Positions 7,473-14,706 of a stretch of 14,815 nt of DNA are shown piece by piece (positions within the stretch are counted from its first letter, which is position 1; each line of letters opens with the position of its first letter). Source of the stretch: Faecalibacterium sp. UBA1771 (GTDB taxonomy: Bacteria; Bacillota; Clostridia; Oscillospirales; Ruminococcaceae); assembly GCA_002315315.1 (NCBI GenBank), contig DCGT01000024.1:1-14815 (forward strand), in the 5' to 3' direction. Under the pieces are notes generated by a model that did not search any database, had not been told where the DNA came from, and was given only the letters and a program-made list of their open reading frames with translations. The position numbers were made by a program, and so were the translations under genes.

Positions 7473-7698
7473 ATGACACCGAGATGGGTTGTTACCAAGG
7501 TCGTTCCGTACACTGCCGGTATCGTTTGCCGACGGCACGGGAAAATATTGATGTGGACGGATTGCTTGAAAAACCGTCTATACGACGCTGAAAACCGTTG
7601 ACTTGTTTATGGAAGCAAGGGTTGAATGCGGAACCGTCGTGTGGAACGATGATATGGATATTACACCCGAATAGCTGTATAAGCCTCAGGGAGCATAA
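7473..7698 (+). pseudogene. Frameshifted DUF2442 remnant
   Basis: AAAGGAGG (7459-7466) precedes an ATG at 7473 that encodes MTPRWVVTKVVPYTAG. The coding signal then jumps frame: SFADGTGKY (frame 1), IDVDGLLEKPSI (frame 2), then YTTLKTVDLFMEARVECG and TVVWNDDMDITPE (frame 1), an in-frame TAG at 7672, and LYK. Joined, these make a typical small DUF2442 protein (TFADGT..., GTVVW...D..PE.LY). At least three frame changes and one nonsense codon make it a pseudogene. The family is often encoded with DUF4160 as a suspected toxin-antitoxin pair, which fits the remnant just upstream. Confidence 0.65.
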
Positions 7699-7751
7699 GG
7701 GTTAACTGTACGCTTTTTGGGACAGTTGATTTGATATAATAAACAGTAAAA

Positions 7752-7778
7752 GGCAGGATACCGAATCGGTATCCTGCC
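7752..7778 (-). terminator. Intrinsic terminator of the crRNA-like RNA
   Basis: GGCAGGATACC and GGTATCCTGCC form a perfect 11-bp stem with a 5-nt loop. On the minus strand the stem is followed by TTTTACTGTTTATTA (7751 downward). On the plus strand it is followed by ACACGCG, so it works only for leftward transcription. Confidence 0.75.
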
Positions 7779-7806
7779 ACACGCGAACAATAAAATTAAA
7801 ATAATA

Positions 7807-7839
7807 ATTTCAATCCACGTCCCTTGAATTCGGAACGAC
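7807..7839 (-). CRISPR. Solitary type I-C-like CRISPR repeat
   Basis: Read on the minus strand, the 33 nt start with GTCGTTCC and end with CGTGGATTGAAAT. The last 11 nt, TGGATTGAAAT, equal the crRNA 5' handle of known type I-C repeats (Bacillus halodurans type), and the opening GTCG is also usual. CGTTCC pairs with GGGACG (one G-U) around an 8-nt loop, matching the stem position cut by Cas5c. There is no second copy within 200 bp on either side, so it is a solo repeat and not an array. The genome's true array lies outside this window, so divergence from it cannot be measured. Confidence 0.75.
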
Positions 7840-7845
7840 ATTCCA

Positions 7846-7874
7846 AGTATATCAATTAGTCAACGTAAAAGCAA
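7846..7874 (-). promoter_or_regulatory. Extended -10 promoter of the crRNA-like RNA
   Basis: On the minus strand TTGCTT (7869-7874), a 17-bp spacer and TATACT (7846-7851) preceded by TGA make an extended -10 element. The predicted start, 7 nt downstream, is about 7839, the first base of the repeat. Confidence 0.6.
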
Positions 7875-7902
7875 ATCATATCTTTGCCGCTTTGTAATTC
7901 AT

Positions 7903-7922
7903 ATAAAATTAAAATAATAGAA
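7903..7922 (-). promoter_or_regulatory. Predicted target of the crRNA-like RNA with TTC PAM
   Basis: On the minus strand 5'-TTC-3' (7922-7920) is followed by TATTATTTTAATTTTAT (7919-7903), identical to guide positions 1-17 (7806-7790). The match ends exactly at the repeat boundary on one side and at guide position 18 on the other. TTC is the established type I-C PAM. A full-length effector footprint would cover about 7886-7922, roughly 95-130 bp before the cas3 start codon. The sequence is AT-rich, so chance similarity must be considered. Confidence 0.65.
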
Positions 7923-7942
7923 CAACATCGTAGATTTTTCTA

Positions 7943-7971
7943 TTGCGGTAATTCTGTAAAGGGATTATTCT
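7943..7971 (+). promoter_or_regulatory. Candidate promoter of the cas operon
   Basis: TTGCGG (7943-7948), a 17-bp spacer and TATTCT (7966-7971) would start transcription near 7978, 40 nt before cas3. An alternative, TTGTAA (7892-7897) with TAATAG (7915-7920), would lie inside the predicted guide-target footprint. Both are weak matches. Confidence 0.35.
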
Positions 7972-8017
7972 TAACGAAAGACTTACAAAAAATCAATGAA
8001 AGGGGGAATGGTATATA

Positions 8018-10390
8018 ATGTTTCCGGCACATTTTCGCACCGAGCCGGAGTATGCCGTGCAGACCGTTGAGGAGCATTGCCGGAATGCGGCTGAATATGC
8101 CTGCCGTTCACTCGACGCGGTGGGGCTTGGTGCGACCGCGCGGCTGGCGGGACTTATACACGATTGCGGCAAATACACCGATGATTTTGCCGTCTATATC
8201 ACAGCGGCGGCAAATGGTGAGGCTTTACGGCGGGGCTCGGTCAACCATACCTTTGCGGGTGTACGACTGATACTCGGCGATATTGCTTCGGAATACGACA
8301 GCGAAAAGGCAAGATTTACCGCGGAGCTGATTGCCATTGCCGCAGGAGCGCATCACGGTCTTTTCGATTGTATCGACGAGCATGGTGACAGCGGCTTTGA
8401 TTACCGTGTCGGCAAAGAGGGCATTAAATCGGAGCAGGCGATTGACAACTTCTATAAATACTGTGCCGACAAAGAGGAGCTGAAAAGGCTGTTTGAGCAG
8501 AGTATGGAGGAGGTTTATAATTTCGCCCAAACAAAGATTTTGAAAATGGAGGGCATTAAACAGGAGCAGGCTTGCTTCTACTACGGTCTGCTTGCCCGCC
8601 TGCTGTTGTCTGCGGTTATCGAGGGCGACAGGCGGGACACTGCCGAGTTTGAGCACGGTGATTTTCTCGCCGGTCAAGAAGTGACGGCTGAAACGTGGTG
8701 CGCTCTTCGGGACGGTATGGAGCAGAGAGTTGCCAAGCTGAAAGCCGACAGCGAAATCAATCGGGCAAGAGCCGAAATTTCCGAAATCTGCTACGAAAAG
8801 GGCGGAGAGAAGGGAAGTCTGTATCGCTTAAATGTCCCGACCGGCGGCGGAAAAACGATTGCGAGCCTACGTTTTGCGCTCAATCGTGCGGCGACCTCCG
8901 GCAAAAAGAGGATAATTTATGTAATGCCGTTGCTTGCGATTATCGAGCAGAATGCTTCGGTGATTCGGGAGTACATCGGTGACGATTCGATTATCTTGGA
9001 GCATCATTCCAATGTCGTGCAGACGGAAAACAGCGCAGACAATCTGAACCCGAACGAGCTTATGGCTCAAACGTGGGGCGCACCGGTCATTATTACGACG
9101 CTTGTTCAGCTGCTGCAGACGCTTTTTGACGGCAAAACCACCGGTGTTCGCAGGCTTCATTCACTTTGCGACAGCATTATCATATTTGACGAGGTACAGA
9201 GCGTGCCGGTCAAGCTGCTGTCAATGTTCAACCTTGCGGTCAACTTCCTGACACGGTGTATGAATGCGGTCGTCGTGCTGTGCTCCGCAACTCAGCCATA
9301 TACCGACCGCCTTTGCAATTCGATATTGCCGACTGAGGAAATCGTAAAGCACGATGAAAAGCTTTGGTTGCCGTTCAAGAGAACCGAAATCGTGCCTGTC
9401 GACGGCAGAATGCTCGACGGGATAGCCGAGTTTGCAGGCGATGTTTTGGAAGAATGTGACAGTCTGCTGATAATCTGCAACCGAAAGGACGAGGTGCAGA
9501 AGCTGTACGGCAGGCTGTCGGGCGGCGGTAGGGACTGCTATCATCTGTCCGCCGCAATGTGTGCCGCCCACCGCAGGCAGACGCTTGACGATGTTCGCCG
9601 TGCGCTTGCCGATGCCGGTAAGGAACACAAGGTTATCTGCGTGTCAACTCAGGTAATAGAAGCGGGCGTGGATATATCGTTCCAAAGCGTTATCAGGCTG
9701 TCGGCGGGAATGGACAGCGTGGTGCAGGCGGCGGGGCGCTGCAACCGAAACGGCGAAGCGGGGGGCATTGCAAAGGTCTATGTTGTTCCGTGCGTTGATG
9801 AGGAGCTCAGACATCTCGAGGAAATCAAGGACGGCAAGGACGCGACCGAGGCTTTGCTTGACGATTACGGTAAAAATCCCGAAAAGTATTCCTGCGATTT
9901 GACATCGGATTATTCAATCGCCGCATATTACAACGGCTTATACGGTTTAAAGAGCTGCTCGAAGTTTGATTTCGATATCGACAGGCACAGCGGAACCTTG
10001 CTCGATATGCTGTCGTCAAACAGTCACTTTGTTAAAAATAACTGCGGAAGCTGGTTCAATCAGTCCTTCAAGAAGGCGGGAGAGCTGTTTAAGGTGTTCG
10101 ATGACAATACCTTTGATGTAATAGTGCCGTACCGTGAGGGCGAGGAAATAATCACCGAGCTATACGGCGCCAAGGCGAGGAACGACATACAGCTTCGCCG
10201 CAGTCTGTTGAGTGAGGCAAGGCAGTATTCCGTTGCCGTGCGTGGTTGGCAAAAGGAAAAGCTCGGAGAAATGATAGGTGCCGTAACCGACGCCGACGGC
10301 AACACGGTGGCGTTTACCCTTAACAAGATGTGTTATAACGATAGCTTCGGTCTGACCGATGAGCCGCAGACGGAGCCGTCGATAGAATAA
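8018..10390 (+). CDS. cas3: Cas3 nuclease-helicase, type I-C
   Basis: A 790-residue Cas3 that unwinds and degrades DNA bound by the type I-C Cascade-like complex. The N-terminal HD nuclease has H20, HD at 48-49, H77 and HH at 112-113. The SF2 helicase has Walker A PTGGGKT (274-280), DEVQ box (391-394), SATQ motif III (423-426), STQVIEAGVDIS (543-554) and motif VI QAAGRCNRNG (570-579). All motifs look intact and the length is normal for I-C. AGGGGG (8001-8006) precedes the ATG at 8018. An ATG at 8008 is out of frame. It is the first gene of the cas operon, with the crRNA-like RNA gene and its predicted target directly upstream. Confidence 0.97.
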   Translation: MFPAHFRTEPEYAVQTVEEHCRNAAEYACRSLDAVGLGATARLAGLIHDCGKYTDDFAVYITAAANGEALRRGSVNHTFAGVRLILGDIASEYDSEKARFTAELIAIAAGAHHGLFDCIDEHGDSGFDYRVGKEGIKSEQAIDNFYKYCADKEELKRLFEQSMEEVYNFAQTKILKMEGIKQEQACFYYGLLARLLLSAVIEGDRRDTAEFEHGDFLAGQEVTAETWCALRDGMEQRVAKLKADSEINRARAEISEICYEKGGEKGSLYRLNVPTGGGKTIASLRFALNRAATSGKKRIIYVMPLLAIIEQNASVIREYIGDDSIILEHHSNVVQTENSADNLNPNELMAQTWGAPVIITTLVQLLQTLFDGKTTGVRRLHSLCDSIIIFDEVQSVPVKLLSMFNLAVNFLTRCMNAVVVLCSATQPYTDRLCNSILPTEEIVKHDEKLWLPFKRTEIVPVDGRMLDGIAEFAGDVLEECDSLLIICNRKDEVQKLYGRLSGGGRDCYHLSAAMCAAHRRQTLDDVRRALADAGKEHKVICVSTQVIEAGVDISFQSVIRLSAGMDSVVQAAGRCNRNGEAGGIAKVYVVPCVDEELRHLEEIKDGKDATEALLDDYGKNPEKYSCDLTSDYSIAAYYNGLYGLKSCSKFDFDIDRHSGTLLDMLSSNSHFVKNNCGSWFNQSFKKAGELFKVFDDNTFDVIVPYREGEEIITELYGAKARNDIQLRRSLLSEARQYSVAVRGWQKEKLGEMIGAVTDADGNTVAFTLNKMCYNDSFGLTDEPQTEPSIE

Positions 10391-10404
10391 ACGGAGGTGA
10401 TTTT

Positions 10405-11190
10405 TTGAAATATCCCATAGAGCAATACCCGTCGATGAAGCATTCAAACAGAGTGTCATTCTCGGTAAAGGGCGACTATGCGCTTTTCTCCGACCCCGTT
10501 ACAAGGGTGGGCGGCGAAAAATGCAGCTATCAGATACCGACCTATGAGGCTCTCAAGGGTGTAATCTCATCGGTCTATTTCAAGCCGACAATTATTTGGT
10601 ATATCGACCGTGTGAGGGTTATGAATCCGATACAGACCGAGGTTAAGGGGGTAAGGCCGATTATATATGCACACGGCGAAAAGGAAGCGTCCAACACTCT
10701 TTCCTACTATACATATTTAAAGGACTGTTACTATCAGGTCGAGGCGCATTTCGAGTGGAATATGAACCGCCCCGAGCTTGAACGTGACAGAAACGAGAAC
10801 AAGCACTATATTATCGCCAAGCGTATGATTGAAAAGGGAGGGCGCAGAGATGTTTTTTTGGGAACGAGGGAATGCCAGGCGTATGTCGAGCCTTGCGAGT
10901 TCGGCAGTGAAAAGGGCGCTTATGACGATATTCGCCGACTTGACTTCGGATTTATGTACCACGGAATAACCTATGCCGATGAAGCGTATTCCGACGAGAC
11001 CGAGGGACGTATGACAACACGCTTTTGGAATCCTGCTATGGAAAACGGTATAATCGAATATCTGCGACCGGAGGACTGCCCGTACATTAAGCCGCTTCGC
11101 AATATGAATATAAAGCCGTTCGGGAGAGAACAGGGCAACTTCACGGGACTTGAGGAGTTCCCCGAGGAGCTTTTTGAGGAGGCGGAGTGA
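10405..11190 (+). CDS. cas5c: Cas5c (Cas5d), crRNA-processing subunit
   Basis: A 261-residue Cas5 of type I-C. In this subtype there is no Cas6, and Cas5c itself cuts the repeat RNA and stays on the crRNA 5' handle. Tyr47 (SYQIPTYEALKG) and Lys133-His134 (NENKHYIIAKR) correspond to the Y/K/H catalytic set described for the B. halodurans protein. The predicted start is TTG at 10405, supported by GGAGGTGA seven bases upstream; the next in-frame Met is residue 11. It lies 14 bp after cas3 and its stop overlaps the cas8c start (TGATG). It would also process the solo-repeat RNA upstream of cas3. Confidence 0.94.
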   Translation: MKYPIEQYPSMKHSNRVSFSVKGDYALFSDPVTRVGGEKCSYQIPTYEALKGVISSVYFKPTIIWYIDRVRVMNPIQTEVKGVRPIIYAHGEKEASNTLSYYTYLKDCYYQVEAHFEWNMNRPELERDRNENKHYIIAKRMIEKGGRRDVFLGTRECQAYVEPCEFGSEKGAYDDIRRLDFGFMYHGITYADEAYSDETEGRMTTRFWNPAMENGIIEYLRPEDCPYIKPLRNMNIKPFGREQGNFTGLEEFPEELFEEAE

Positions 11191-12998
11191 TGGGACTGCT
11201 TCAGAGAGCTTATGAAACCTACGAATACCATCAGAGCCTTGCGGGAAAGAAATTCGACGACAATAAACCGCTTGCGCCGGTATATCACAGCATAAGAAAT
11301 GCTCAAATTGAGATACACTTGTCCGACGACGGCAGCTTCAAAAGTGCCGAAAAGGTCGATAAGGCGGACAGCGGAACGGTAATTCCCGTTACCGACGCTT
11401 CGGCGGGGCGTTCGGGCAAGTTCGGCAAAGACAACAACGCCACCCATCCGCTGTGCGAGCAGCTCGGCTATCTGACCGAAACAAATCCCGACCGATTTAA
11501 TGCGTACATCGGCAGACTTGAGCGGTGGGCGCAGTCGGAATACAGTCACCCGACCGTCAGGGCGGTGCTGAAATATCTGCGCGGCGGGAATATCCTTAAT
11601 GATTTGGACGGCAATGGCATTATCACGACCGAAAACGGCAGTATAGGCAAGGGCGGTATAAACGGCAGTGACTATGAAAAATGCCTTGTCCGCTGGGTGG
11701 TTATGTCGGATGGTATCTCAAAAAGAAGCTGGGAGGACACCGAGCTTTTCAATGCTTACATAAAATACTGTGAGAGCTGTGACACCGACCATAAAAAGGC
11801 ACTGTGTATGATTTCGGGCGATGTGCGGACGGTATCGGAAAATCACGCTAAAAATATTGTTTCGTTCGCCGCCAATGCCAAGCTGATTTCGACAAACGAT
11901 TCGAGCAACTTCACCTATCGCGGCAGATTTATTTCGCCCGACGAGGCCGCAACGGTCGGCTACGGTTCATCGTCCGAAGCACACAACGCCCTGTCGTGGA
12001 TTGTCGCAAATCAAGGCGTACCGGTAGGTAACAGAGTTTTTGCGGTATGGAACCCCAAGGGCAAAAAGGTAATAAAGCTCACGTCATCGGGCTTTATGCC
12101 GCAATCGGACGCCGACAGAACAACTCCGACCGATTACTATAATGATTTAAGAGAAACGCTGGACGGCTACCGTAACGGTATGAGCATAGACGATGACATC
12201 GTTACCGCCGCATTTGACGCTCCGACAAAAGGCTGTTTGTCGGTCGTCTATTACAATGAGTTCAAGGCTTCGGATTTCTACGACCGAATAGAAAAGTGGT
12301 ATTCGTCATTTTTGTGGGATTACGGTAAATCCGGCTTGCAATCGCCGCCGCTTAGGGCGGTTATCGGAGCGGCATTCGGTACGGAGCGAAACGGCAGGCT
12401 CGAGGTTGATGATAAAATTTTCGGTGAACAGTATCAGCGGCTGTATCACTGCATCGTTGACCGCTCGCCGATACCGTCCGATATAGTAATGCAGGCATAT
12501 AAAAATGCGTGCAATCCGCTTGCCTATTCCGACAGCTGCCGCAGTAAGGTGCTAAATGCGGCTTGTGCGCTGATACGGAAATTCCGCAACGACAAATTGA
12601 ACAGGGAGGAATGGAAATTGTCACTCGATAAAAACAACAAGAACAGAAGCTATCTTTTCGGCAGACTTTTGGCGGTGGCGGAGCTTGCCGAGCGCAGAAC
12701 ATACGGCAGCGGGGAAGAGAGAGAACCCAATGCAATTCGCTATCAGTCAATTTTCTCCCGCCGACCGATGGCTACATGGAGAATAATTGAGGAAAACCTC
12801 ATACCGTATATGCAGAAGCTTCCGTCGGGGGCGAGGTCTTATTACCGCGGGCTGATTGATGAAATAATTGCCGACCTGCCCGCCGATGAAACGGTCAACC
12901 GCCGTCTTGACGATGTGTATCTGCTCGGATATTCTCACCAGCGCAATGAAATATATAAAGGCAACAAAGTCGAAACCGATGATATTGAGGAGGAATAA
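11190..12998 (+). CDS. cas8c: Cas8c (Csd1), large subunit of the type I-C effector
   Basis: A 602-residue Csd1-family protein that recognises the PAM and contacts Cas3 in the type I-C effector. It starts with the family pattern MGLLQRAYETYEYHQS and has the usual N-terminal half (PLCEQLGYLTETNPDRFNAY) and near-canonical length. ATG at 11190 is preferred because GAGGAGG (11176-11182) is seven bases away. A GTG at 11187 would add one residue. In the I-C subtype an internal start often yields a separate Cas11-like small subunit from the 3' part. I could not pick a clear internal site by eye, although GGAGGAATGGAAATTG near 12604 suits one positionally. Confidence 0.94.
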   Translation: MGLLQRAYETYEYHQSLAGKKFDDNKPLAPVYHSIRNAQIEIHLSDDGSFKSAEKVDKADSGTVIPVTDASAGRSGKFGKDNNATHPLCEQLGYLTETNPDRFNAYIGRLERWAQSEYSHPTVRAVLKYLRGGNILNDLDGNGIITTENGSIGKGGINGSDYEKCLVRWVVMSDGISKRSWEDTELFNAYIKYCESCDTDHKKALCMISGDVRTVSENHAKNIVSFAANAKLISTNDSSNFTYRGRFISPDEAATVGYGSSSEAHNALSWIVANQGVPVGNRVFAVWNPKGKKVIKLTSSGFMPQSDADRTTPTDYYNDLRETLDGYRNGMSIDDDIVTAAFDAPTKGCLSVVYYNEFKASDFYDRIEKWYSSFLWDYGKSGLQSPPLRAVIGAAFGTERNGRLEVDDKIFGEQYQRLYHCIVDRSPIPSDIVMQAYKNACNPLAYSDSCRSKVLNAACALIRKFRNDKLNREEWKLSLDKNNKNRSYLFGRLLAVAELAERRTYGSGEEREPNAIRYQSIFSRRPMATWRIIEENLIPYMQKLPSGARSYYRGLIDEIIADLPADETVNRRLDDVYLLGYSHQRNEIYKGNKVETDDIEEE

Positions 12999-13001
12999 AA
13001 A

Positions 13002-13898
13002 ATGAGTACACTTACAAACAAGATTGATTTCGTGGCGTTTATTTCGGTAGCTATGGCTAACGGCAACGGTGACCCGCTCAACGGCAACCGCCCCCGTTCC
13101 GATTACAACGGCTACGGTGAGCTGTCCGACGTCTGCATAAAGCGCAAGATAAGAAACCGTATGCAGGATATGGGCAAAAGCATATTTGTTCAGTCGGACG
13201 ACCGCTGTGACGACGGCTGTAAATCGCTGGCAGAGCGCGCCGGAAAGGTGATAAGCAAGGATATTAAAGACCGCAGTTTATACGCAAAAGTTGCCTGTGA
13301 GAATTGGCTCGACGTCCGCACCTTCGGTCAGGTGTTCGCTTTTAGCGATAAAGGCAGTAAATCGACCGACAAGAACGGTGTTTCGGTCGGCGTGAGAGGT
13401 CCTGTGACCGTCCATCAGGCGGTCAGCATAGACCCCGTTGACATCGAGTCAATGCAGATTACCAAAAGCGTAAACGGTGACACACCGCGGAATGCCAAGG
13501 GTGCAAGCGGTGAGCTCAGCGAAAAGAAATCCTCCGACACTATGGGGCAAAAGCACTATGTCCGCTTCGGTCTGTACAAGCTCAAAGGCTCAATAAATGT
13601 ACAGCTTGCCGAAAAGACCGGCTTCACCGACGAGGACGCAGAGGTTATCAAGGAATGTCTGCGGACGCTGTTTGTAAATGATGCTTCCTCCGCCCGTCCC
13701 GAGGGTTCAATGGAGGTTGTAAAGCTCTACTGGTTCAGACACAACTGCAAGGCAGGTCAGTATTCCTCCGCTAAGGTTCACCGCAGTGTAAATGCCGCGC
13801 TTGTCAGTCCCGACACCGTGCCGTCATCGGTTGATGACTATGCCATAATCGTCGAGCCGCTTGACGGTCTTGAGCCGGAAATTATCAATGGCATATAA
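13002..13898 (+). CDS. cas7c: Cas7c (Csd2), backbone subunit of the type I-C effector
   Basis: A 298-residue Csd2/Csh2-family RRM protein that coats the crRNA spacer. The N-terminal signature DFVAFISVAMANGNGDPLNG (9-28) is typical. The middle has the conserved LDVRTFGQVFAF and GVRGPVTVHQA blocks, and the end is the usual EIING tail. Length is standard. It starts 3 bp after cas8c, with GAGGAGG as ribosome binding site. Its last 11 bases overlap cas4, indicating a tight operon. Confidence 0.95.
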   Translation: MSTLTNKIDFVAFISVAMANGNGDPLNGNRPRSDYNGYGELSDVCIKRKIRNRMQDMGKSIFVQSDDRCDDGCKSLAERAGKVISKDIKDRSLYAKVACENWLDVRTFGQVFAFSDKGSKSTDKNGVSVGVRGPVTVHQAVSIDPVDIESMQITKSVNGDTPRNAKGASGELSEKKSSDTMGQKHYVRFGLYKLKGSINVQLAEKTGFTDEDAEVIKECLRTLFVNDASSARPEGSMEVVKLYWFRHNCKAGQYSSAKVHRSVNAALVSPDTVPSSVDDYAIIVEPLDGLEPEIINGI

Positions 13899-14580
13899 AG
13901 AGGACGAGCTTCTGCAGCTGTCGGGCATACAGCATTTTTCCTTTTGCCGGCGGCAGTGGGCACTGATACACATAGAACAGCAGTGGGCGGACAACCTGCG
14001 CACGGTAGAGGGCGAACTGATGCACACACGGGCGCACGACGCGTCGATTGCCGAAAAGCGGGGTGACCTGCTGGTACTCCGTGACCTGCGAATACAGTCG
14101 GCGAAGCTCGGCGTGAGCGGTGCCTGCGATGTGGTGGAGTTTCACCGAAATGACGACGGTGTGAAGCTTGCGGGGCGGAAAGAGCGTTGGCAGGCGTACC
14201 CCGTGGAATACAAGCGAGGCTCGGAAAAGAGCATCGACGCCGACCGTCTCCAGCTCTGCGGTCAGGCAATGTGCCTTGAAGAAATGCTTTGCTGTCAAAT
14301 CCCTGCCGGTGCGCTGTTTTACGGTGAAACCCGCCGCCGTGAACAGGTGGAGTTTACGACCGAGCTTCGGGAGCAGGTCGTGGAAATGCTCGATGAGATG
14401 CACGGATATTTTGCACGAGGCTATACTCCCAAGGTAAAGCCGTCCAAGTCCTGCAACGCCTGTTCGCTCAAAGAGCTATGTCTGCCCAAGCTTATGCGCC
14501 GCCGCAATGCACTCAACTATATACGGGATACGGTGGAGCAGTGCGGAGAGCAGCAGAGCGACAGGCGGGGCAATTCTTAA
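13888..14580 (+). CDS. cas4: Cas4 nuclease, spacer acquisition
   Basis: A 230-residue Cas4 that trims prespacers and selects their PAM end together with Cas1-Cas2. It has the Fe-S cysteines C20 (FCRRQW), C189, C192 and C198 (CNACSLKELC), and the RecB-type nuclease residues H46, D81 (GACDVVEF), E107 and K109 (YPVEYKRG). I take ATG at 13888, which gives the normal MAYKEDELLQLSGIQHF start; earlier in-frame starts would extend into cas7c. It overlaps cas7c by 11 bp. An unusual 126-bp gap separates it from cas1. Confidence 0.95.
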   Translation: MAYKEDELLQLSGIQHFSFCRRQWALIHIEQQWADNLRTVEGELMHTRAHDASIAEKRGDLLVLRDLRIQSAKLGVSGACDVVEFHRNDDGVKLAGRKERWQAYPVEYKRGSEKSIDADRLQLCGQAMCLEEMLCCQIPAGALFYGETRRREQVEFTTELREQVVEMLDEMHGYFARGYTPKVKPSKSCNACSLKELCLPKLMRRRNALNYIRDTVEQCGEQQSDRRGNS

Positions 14581-14706
14581 TCGTTTTGCCTTATCGCTGA
14601 CGATACCCTGCTCCGTCGCTGTGCCGCTCGATTATGGCACAAAAAGGGACGCCACACCGGCTCACACATTATCCCGCCGATTGCAACAATATTAAGGAGG
14701 TGTACT
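14581..14706. other. Unusual gap between cas4 and cas1
   Basis: These 126 bp break an otherwise very compact operon. They contain two small hairpins (TATCG-CTGA-CGATA at 14592-14605, and GTGCC/GGCAC at 14621-14640 followed by AAAAAGGG). No strong terminator or promoter is evident. The only open frame in it has no ribosome binding site or recognisable product. A small repeat element or a processed RNA are possible explanations. Confidence 0.4.

Larger units (their letters stand above)
7748..7839 (-). ncRNA. Predicted crRNA-like small RNA (solo repeat + spacer + terminator)
   Basis: A compact minus-strand transcription unit divergent from cas3. A promoter at 7846-7874 predicts a start near 7839, the first base of a type I-C-like repeat (7839 to 7807). 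A 28-nt spacer-like segment follows (7806 to 7779), then an 11-bp terminator hairpin (7778 to 7752) and TTTT. Predicted length is about 92 nt. Cas5c cleavage after the repeat stem would leave the 11-nt handle UGGAUUGAAAU on a guide ending in the terminator hairpin. Its first 17 guide bases match the site at 7903-7919. No second repeat exists, so this is not an ordinary array. The likely role is a guide for repression of the cas control region (CreR-like), or of a small toxin RNA (CreTA-like). The parts are seen directly; the function is inferred. Confidence 0.7.

Noticed and set aside
7752..7778. The 11-bp hairpin as a plus-strand terminator of the DUF2442 remnant
   Set aside because: No T-run follows it on the plus strand, whereas TTTT follows on the minus strand.
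8008..8010. ATG at 8008 as the cas3 start
   Set aside because: It is out of frame with cas3, whose conserved N-terminus begins at 8018.
7840..8017. A second CRISPR repeat that would make a true array upstream of cas3
   Set aside because: No further GTGGATTGAAAT or GTCG-type stem is found in this stretch on either strand; only the 17-bp guide match recurs.
14507..14695. A 62-codon open frame across the cas4 end and the gap
   Set aside because: Half of it overlaps cas4 in another frame, and it has no ribosome binding site or familiar sequence.
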